A DNA stretch of 9,155 bases, from contig JAYWHK010000176.1 in the NCBI GenBank assembly GCA_043777755.1, positions 1 through 9,155 on the forward strand, written 5' to 3'. The notes beneath the pieces are model-generated. The model was not told the origin of the DNA. It did not search any database and worked only from the letters and a program-made list of their open reading frames with translations. Each line of letters begins with the position of its first letter. Position 1 is the stretch's first letter. The position numbers and the translations under genes are program-made. Source of the stretch: CANHEE01 sp043777755 (GTDB taxonomy: Bacteria; Bacteroidota; Bacteroidia; Chitinophagales; Saprospiraceae). Below are positions 6,125-9,155 of this stretch, in pieces.

Positions 6125-8236
6125 ATGACCAGATTTCGTACTTCCGCACGCCTACTCACCACGTTTTTATTCTACTCCCTTTTTTCATCTTATTTGTTCG
6201 CACAAGGACAAATGCCAATGGACACCATCAAAGGACCAGACTATACATTGATTGTTCCGAGGGACATCACCGTAGAGTGTTCTGCAATTCCTACATTGGC
6301 TGACCCAATTGTTATTACCAACTGCCCGAATGCAAAATCATCAGCTTTGTTCGATGAGTTTTCGTCAGAGGAAGAATGTTCTGCAAATTACATCATTTTT
6401 AGAATGTGGGACATTTATACGCCTTGCCAAAAACACTTTGAGGTGACGCAAGAGATTTATGTCGTGGACACAAAAGCTCCAACAGTTGCAAATTTTCCTG
6501 CGGACTTGCCTTCTTCATGTAGTACGCTTCCTGCTGTTCCTACATTGGTTTGGACAGACAATTGTTCTGCAAATCCCGTTGTTAAATTTCAAGAAACAAC
6601 GCAGAATGTTGGTACAAGCACAAAAGTACTTCGTACTTGGACTGCCGCTGACCCTTGTGGTAACGTAACAAGCAAAACCCAAAGCATCACAATGGCTGAC
6701 AATGCAAGCCCTTATTTTACCAATTCTATAAAAGACGTGACCGTTGATTGTGCTGCTGTACCTTCGGTTGCAAAACCTGTTGTAGCCGATGCTTGCGACA
6801 AAGCACCAACAGTTACTTTTGTAGAAACAAAAACAGCTGGAACTTGTATTAATAACTACAGCATTAAGCGGACTTGGACAGCAAAAGATGCTACTGGAAA
6901 TACCGCTATTTTGAATCAAAGCATTGTTGTACAAGACAAACGTGCGCCAACTTTCACTGCGCCAACCAATGTAACAGTGGATTGTGCAGCCGTTCCGAAA
7001 GCAGCGACAGCAACTTCTTTAAAAATCGCTGACAACTGTACTACAGGAGCGACGGTTACAATGAATGAGGTAAAAAAAGCTGGAATTTGTATCAATAACT
7101 ATACATTGAGTCGTACTTTTACGGTAACAGACAAGTGTAACAATAAATTGGTGAAAACACAAGTGGTGACAGTTGCGGATAAAAAATTCCCAACATTGGC
7201 AAATGTTCCTGCCGACGTAACGGTAAGTTGTACAGCGGTACCGACCATTTCGGTTGCACCAACAGCGGCCGACAATTGTAGCAAAAATGTAGTTTTAGCG
7301 TTCAAAGAAGGCATCACGCCTGGTACTTGTCCTGATAATTACACGATTAAACGCACTTGGACAATGACTGATGAGTGTAAAAACACTTCTACCAGAACCC
7401 AAACCGTAGTCGTTGCGGATAAGCTAAAACCGTCATTTGTCAGTACGCCTACGGACATTTCCGTGGCTGTTAGTCAAGGCAATTTGATGAAAATTTCCAA
7501 TTCTGCAACAGACAATTGCGATAAGAATGTAATGATTTCGTTCAGCGAACAAATGATGAGTTCTGCTCCAACAGTGGCAAATGGACAATGTACAAAATAC
7601 TTAATGCGTACTTGGTTGGCAACAGACAATTGCAAAAATACAGCTTCTGTAAGCCAGAACCTTTATGTTACAGACGATGTTGCGCCAGTAATTTACAACG
7701 CACCTACTGATTTGACATTGGATTGTGGCGTAACGTTGCCCGTTGCCCCTACGAATGTCTATGCACTTGACACGATGGGCTTATTCAAAGACAATATTTC
7801 AGTAACTTTTTATGAAAAAACAACGCCTGGTGGCTGTAATGGATTTTCTAATGTAGAGCGTTTTTGGACAGCCTTAGATGCTTGTAACAATGCAAAAACC
7901 GTAACCCAAAAAATAACATTCGTCAATGGAGCAAGCGCACAAGGCTTGGTCGCTCTTGGCGGTGGCGACAAGGCGCTTGATGGTCAGGTAAGTAAAGGAA
8001 TGTTAAAAGCTGAAATTGAAGCACCAACCCAAACTGAAAATGTAAAAATCTTGAAAGGTATTGATAGTCAATCTGTTACGACAGTTGAAGTATTTACTTT
8101 TGAAGGAAAACAAGTTTTTGTTGCGGATAATTTTGGGCGTGCGGTGATTCAATTAAACCAACATCCAGCTGGTATTTATATTATGAAAATTTCTGATGGC
8201 AAAAATACACAGGTCAAAAAATTCATGAAACAATAA
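6125..8236 (+). CDS. Secreted protein with seven Cys-rich Ig/HYR-like repeats and a T9SS-like tail
   Basis: A 703-residue exported protein. Residues 1-26 are a Sec signal peptide (basic start, hydrophobic LLTTFLFYSLFSSYLF, likely cleavage after LFA at 26). Seven repeats of about 77-85 residues follow, with the first conserved Cys at 52, 132, 209, 287, 369, (Val449) and 534. The shared pattern is V-T-V-D-C near the start, a DNC, a T-x-G-x-C-x-x-NY turn, RTWTA-x-D-x-C-x-N, TQ-x-x-x-V-x-D and then AP. Four Cys per unit suggest two disulfides each, fitting an extracellular protein. Repeat 6 has VAV in place of VDC. The last 54 residues (VEVFTFEGK, PAGIYIMKIS, basic KKFMKQ) match the second half of a type A T9SS sorting domain, but the usual YPNP segment is missing. 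Known of the family: HYR/Ig-like arrays occur in bacterial surface proteins, often adhesive. Function here is unknown. ATG at 6125 is the natural start because the signal peptide begins there. A terminator lies about 210 nt past the stop. Confidence 0.88.
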   Translation: MTRFRTSARLLTTFLFYSLFSSYLFAQGQMPMDTIKGPDYTLIVPRDITVECSAIPTLADPIVITNCPNAKSSALFDEFSSEEECSANYIIFRMWDIYTPCQKHFEVTQEIYVVDTKAPTVANFPADLPSSCSTLPAVPTLVWTDNCSANPVVKFQETTQNVGTSTKVLRTWTAADPCGNVTSKTQSITMADNASPYFTNSIKDVTVDCAAVPSVAKPVVADACDKAPTVTFVETKTAGTCINNYSIKRTWTAKDATGNTAILNQSIVVQDKRAPTFTAPTNVTVDCAAVPKAATATSLKIADNCTTGATVTMNEVKKAGICINNYTLSRTFTVTDKCNNKLVKTQVVTVADKKFPTLANVPADVTVSCTAVPTISVAPTAADNCSKNVVLAFKEGITPGTCPDNYTIKRTWTMTDECKNTSTRTQTVVVADKLKPSFVSTPTDISVAVSQGNLMKISNSATDNCDKNVMISFSEQMMSSAPTVANGQCTKYLMRTWLATDNCKNTASVSQNLYVTDDVAPVIYNAPTDLTLDCGVTLPVAPTNVYALDTMGLFKDNISVTFYEKTTPGGCNGFSNVERFWTALDACNNAKTVTQKITFVNGASAQGLVALGGGDKALDGQVSKGMLKAEIEAPTQTENVKILKGIDSQSVTTVEVFTFEGKQVFVADNFGRAVIQLNQHPAGIYIMKISDGKNTQVKKFMKQ
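6260..7945 (+). repeat. Seven tandem Ig/HYR-like protein repeats
   Basis: Units begin at about 6266, 6506, 6737, 6971, 7217, 7454 and 7712 (first conserved strand of each). Units 3 and 4 are closest: both carry VTVDCAAVP and an AG-x-CINNY turn. The DNA beneath the identical VTVDCAAVP segments (6737-6763, 6971-6997) differs at seven of nine codons, all silent. Confidence 0.8.
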
Positions 8237-8447
8237 TTCGGTACAGATTTTGAAAGTATTTAGTTTCTTATAGTAGTGTTGTTTTAATGTTCCTCAAAAA
8301 ACGACAAAACATCTTTATCCAAAAAATATTTTATCCAAAAAAACATCTTAAACCTTAAAAATTATTTTATTTCTTAAAAAACTACTTCTTAATCCAACGC
8401 CCAATTAAAACACTTCAAGATTAATTTTTGCGTAAAAAACTGGGTTC
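8237..8447 (+). other. Long G-poor 3' untranslated region
   Basis: No credible gene. Between the stop of the Cys-repeat protein and the terminator hairpin, the plus strand is strikingly poor in G: none from 8304 to 8398 (95 nt) and three from 8291 to 8429, against about 28 C. The transcript should be largely unstructured there. It could be a 3' UTR or a source of a small RNA ending at the terminator. Confidence 0.5.
8306..8349. repeat. Nested direct repeats (AAAACATCTT outside, TTTATCCAAAAAA inside)
   Basis: TTTATCCAAAAAA occurs at 8314-8326 and 8330-8342 (13 bp, period 16). The pair is flanked by AAAACATCTT at 8306-8315 and 8340-8349. The outer and inner copies overlap slightly. This looks like a small tandem duplication within the G-free trailer; function is unknown. 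Confidence 0.6.
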
Positions 8448-8482
8448 AAAGCGGCAATTTCTATGAAATTGTCGCTTTTTTT
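8448..8482 (+). terminator. Intrinsic terminator after the Cys-repeat protein gene
   Basis: Arms 8448-8460 and 8466-8478 pair over 13 bp with one G-U wobble around a 5-nt loop (ctatg). They are followed by a U-run that continues to 8482, with another long T-run after 8484. This is the best plus-strand terminator in the window. It lies about 210 nt after the stop at 8236 and cuts off transcription before the ribonuclease promoter. Confidence 0.85.
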
Positions 8483-8542
8483 CGTGTTTTTTTTTTGAAA
8501 AAAATAAATAATTCATAGTATTTTTTTTATAATTCATTATTC

Positions 8543-8583
8543 ATTAACAACATCTTATAAATTGATTAACAACGATTTATAAA
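8543..8583. repeat. 22-bp-period direct repeat upstream of the ribonuclease promoter (putative operator)
   Basis: ATTAACAACATCTTATAAA (8543-8561) and ATTAACAACGATTTATAAA (8565-8583) match at 16 of 19 positions. Their starts are 22 bp apart, close to two helical turns. The second copy ends 8 bp before the -7 element and covers the place where the -33 contact should fall. A tandem heptamer ATTCATT (8532-8538, 8539-8545) adjoins on the left. Binding of a regulator is inferred only. Confidence 0.45.
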
Positions 8584-8591
8584 AAAAATAC

Positions 8592-8599
8592 TACCTTTG
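8592..8599 (+). promoter_or_regulatory. Bacteroidota -7 element (TACCTTTG) for the ribonuclease gene
   Basis: Exact TAnnTTTG match and the same octamer as in the two divergent promoters at 3028-3035 and 3125-3132. The ATG at 8616 follows after 16 nt, so the leader is about 10 nt. No Shine-Dalgarno; the leader is T/A-rich. Confidence 0.65.
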
Positions 8600-8615
8600 T
8601 ATTAAAATTATTTTT

Positions 8616-9029
8616 ATGAAATTAAGGTTTTATTCTATTTTTCTTTTTTTACTCACTTTTTTGGCGTGTGCCGAAAGTCAAAAAAAGCAAAACAACAAGA
8701 ATCAAAATGATTATTCTAAAAAAGAAAAATCAACGCAACAATCCGATAATTCGCAAAATGGAGATGTTCCTTCCAAAGCCTACACCGTTCTCAAATACAT
8801 AAGAGCAAATGGCAAAGCAATGCCTGATTATGTAGGAGGTCGGAATTTTCAAAACCGTGAAAAACGATTGCCATTACAAGAAACGGGTAAGAAAATCCGT
8901 TACCAAGAATGGGATGTAAATCCCAAAGAACGTGGACGAAACCGTGGTGCGGAGCGACTCATCACTTCACCCGATAAAGCCTATTATACAAGCGACCATT
9001 ACAAGACTTTTACCCAAATGAAGGAGTAA
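8616..9029 (+). CDS. Barnase/RNase Sa-family ribonuclease with a lipoprotein-type signal
   Basis: A 137-residue exported RNase. Residues 1-17 form a hydrophobic signal ending TFLA before Cys18, a likely (slightly non-standard, Phe at -3) lipobox, so the protein is probably lipid-anchored or at least exported. Residues 21-54 are a polar Gln/Asn/Lys/Ser linker. Residues 55-137 match the bacterial guanyl-preferring ribonuclease fold: YVGG-x-x-F-x-NRE, then YQEWDVNP, GAERLITS and SDHYKTFT near the end. By alignment with barnase, Glu98 is the general base (E73), His128 the general acid (H102), and Arg81, Arg110 and Arg114 correspond to R59, R83 and R87. All are present, so activity is expected. 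Known of the family: cleavage of single-stranded RNA 3' of guanine; intracellular activity is toxic and is often countered by barstar. Here no barstar is visible. The role could be nutrient RNA degradation or competition. It is a single gene with its own promoter, behind a terminator. Confidence 0.9.
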   Translation: MKLRFYSIFLFLLTFLACAESQKKQNNKNQNDYSKKEKSTQQSDNSQNGDVPSKAYTVLKYIRANGKAMPDYVGGRNFQNREKRLPLQETGKKIRYQEWDVNPKERGRNRGAERLITSPDKAYYTSDHYKTFTQMKE

Positions 9030-9032
9030 GTT

Positions 9033-9053
9033 CAACTAACAACTAACAACTAA
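9033..9053. repeat. Tandem heptamer (CAACTAA) x3 after the ribonuclease stop
   Basis: Three perfect copies of CAACTAA begin three bases after the stop codon. AACTAAA (9048-9054) can pair with TTTAGTT (9066-9072) as a weak 7-bp hairpin with an 11-nt loop, possibly a poor terminator. The remaining sequence to the window end is A/C/T-rich, with no G after 9113 and no gene I can support. Confidence 0.6.
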
Positions 9054-9155
9054 ATACACTGTTTTTTTAGTTATTTAATGTTTGCTATTGTTTGAAATGG
9101 TTCTAACTAATTGAAAACCAAAACAATACAACAATTACAAACAATAACAAACTTT

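Noticed and set aside
6515..6934. 139-codon open frame on the minus strand inside the Cys-repeat gene
   Set aside because: It lies antisense to strongly conserved repeats, its protein is Cys/Ser-rich without recognisable domains, and it has no promoter; it is a by-product of the repeat codons.
8306..8349. CRISPR-like array
   Set aside because: Only two copies of each short word, with a period of 16 bp and no spacer structure or cas genes.
9048..9072. Terminator after the ribonuclease gene
   Set aside because: The 7-bp A/U-rich stem has an 11-nt loop and no U-run after it, so it was noted under the repeat rather than called.
9111..9155. Possible start of a downstream gene (TTG then open to the window edge)
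   Set aside because: Only 15 codons, low-complexity, non-ATG start and no TAnnTTTG element nearby; too little to support a coding region, although a barstar gene beyond the edge cannot be excluded.

Overview
The window looks like chromosomal DNA from a member of the Bacteroidota, probably a free-living, gliding or environmental type with a type IX secretion system (T9SS). Four things support this. Two large secreted proteins end in T9SS-type sorting tails, one of them with SprB-like repeats. The promoters match the Bacteroidota -7 element TAnnTTTG. The start codons lack Shine-Dalgarno sequences and sit behind A/T-rich leaders. The intergenic DNA is very A/T-rich. I cannot name a genus.

Layout: (1) 2-1363 (+) is the 3' part of a large secreted adhesin-like protein with SprB-type repeats, a beta-sandwich insert and a canonical T9SS type A tail. 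(2) A strong hairpin at 1392-1434 separates it from the convergent gene at 1473-3011 (-), an AAA-like ATPase fused to a PD-(D/E)XK nuclease. (3) That gene is divergent from 3154-5640 (+), a Pif1/RecD-like helicase with C-terminal HRDC and helix-turn-helix modules. Each of the two has a TACCTTTG -7 element in the 142-bp gap between them. (4) A 484-bp, extremely A/T-rich spacer (5641-6124) with inverted repeats leads to 6125-8236 (+), a secreted protein of seven Cys-rich Ig/HYR-like repeats with a degenerate T9SS tail. (5) A G-depleted 3' region ends in an intrinsic terminator at 8448-8482. (6) 8616-9029 (+) is a small lipoprotein-type ribonuclease of the barnase/RNase Sa family, with its own TACCTTTG promoter and a 22-bp-period direct repeat just upstream.

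How they may work together: the two T9SS cargo proteins are probably cell-surface or released structural/adhesive proteins. The ATPase-nuclease and the helicase both act on nucleic acid and share a divergent promoter region, but nothing here proves a joint pathway. The ribonuclease is an exported RNA-degrading enzyme or toxin. No barstar-like inhibitor is visible before the window ends 126 bp downstream. No rRNA, tRNA, CRISPR array, transposase or integrase was recognised. I do not see a clearly new multi-gene system. The best leads are the ribonuclease with its putative operator, the ATPase-nuclease/helicase pair, the G-free 3' region and the atypical T9SS tail.
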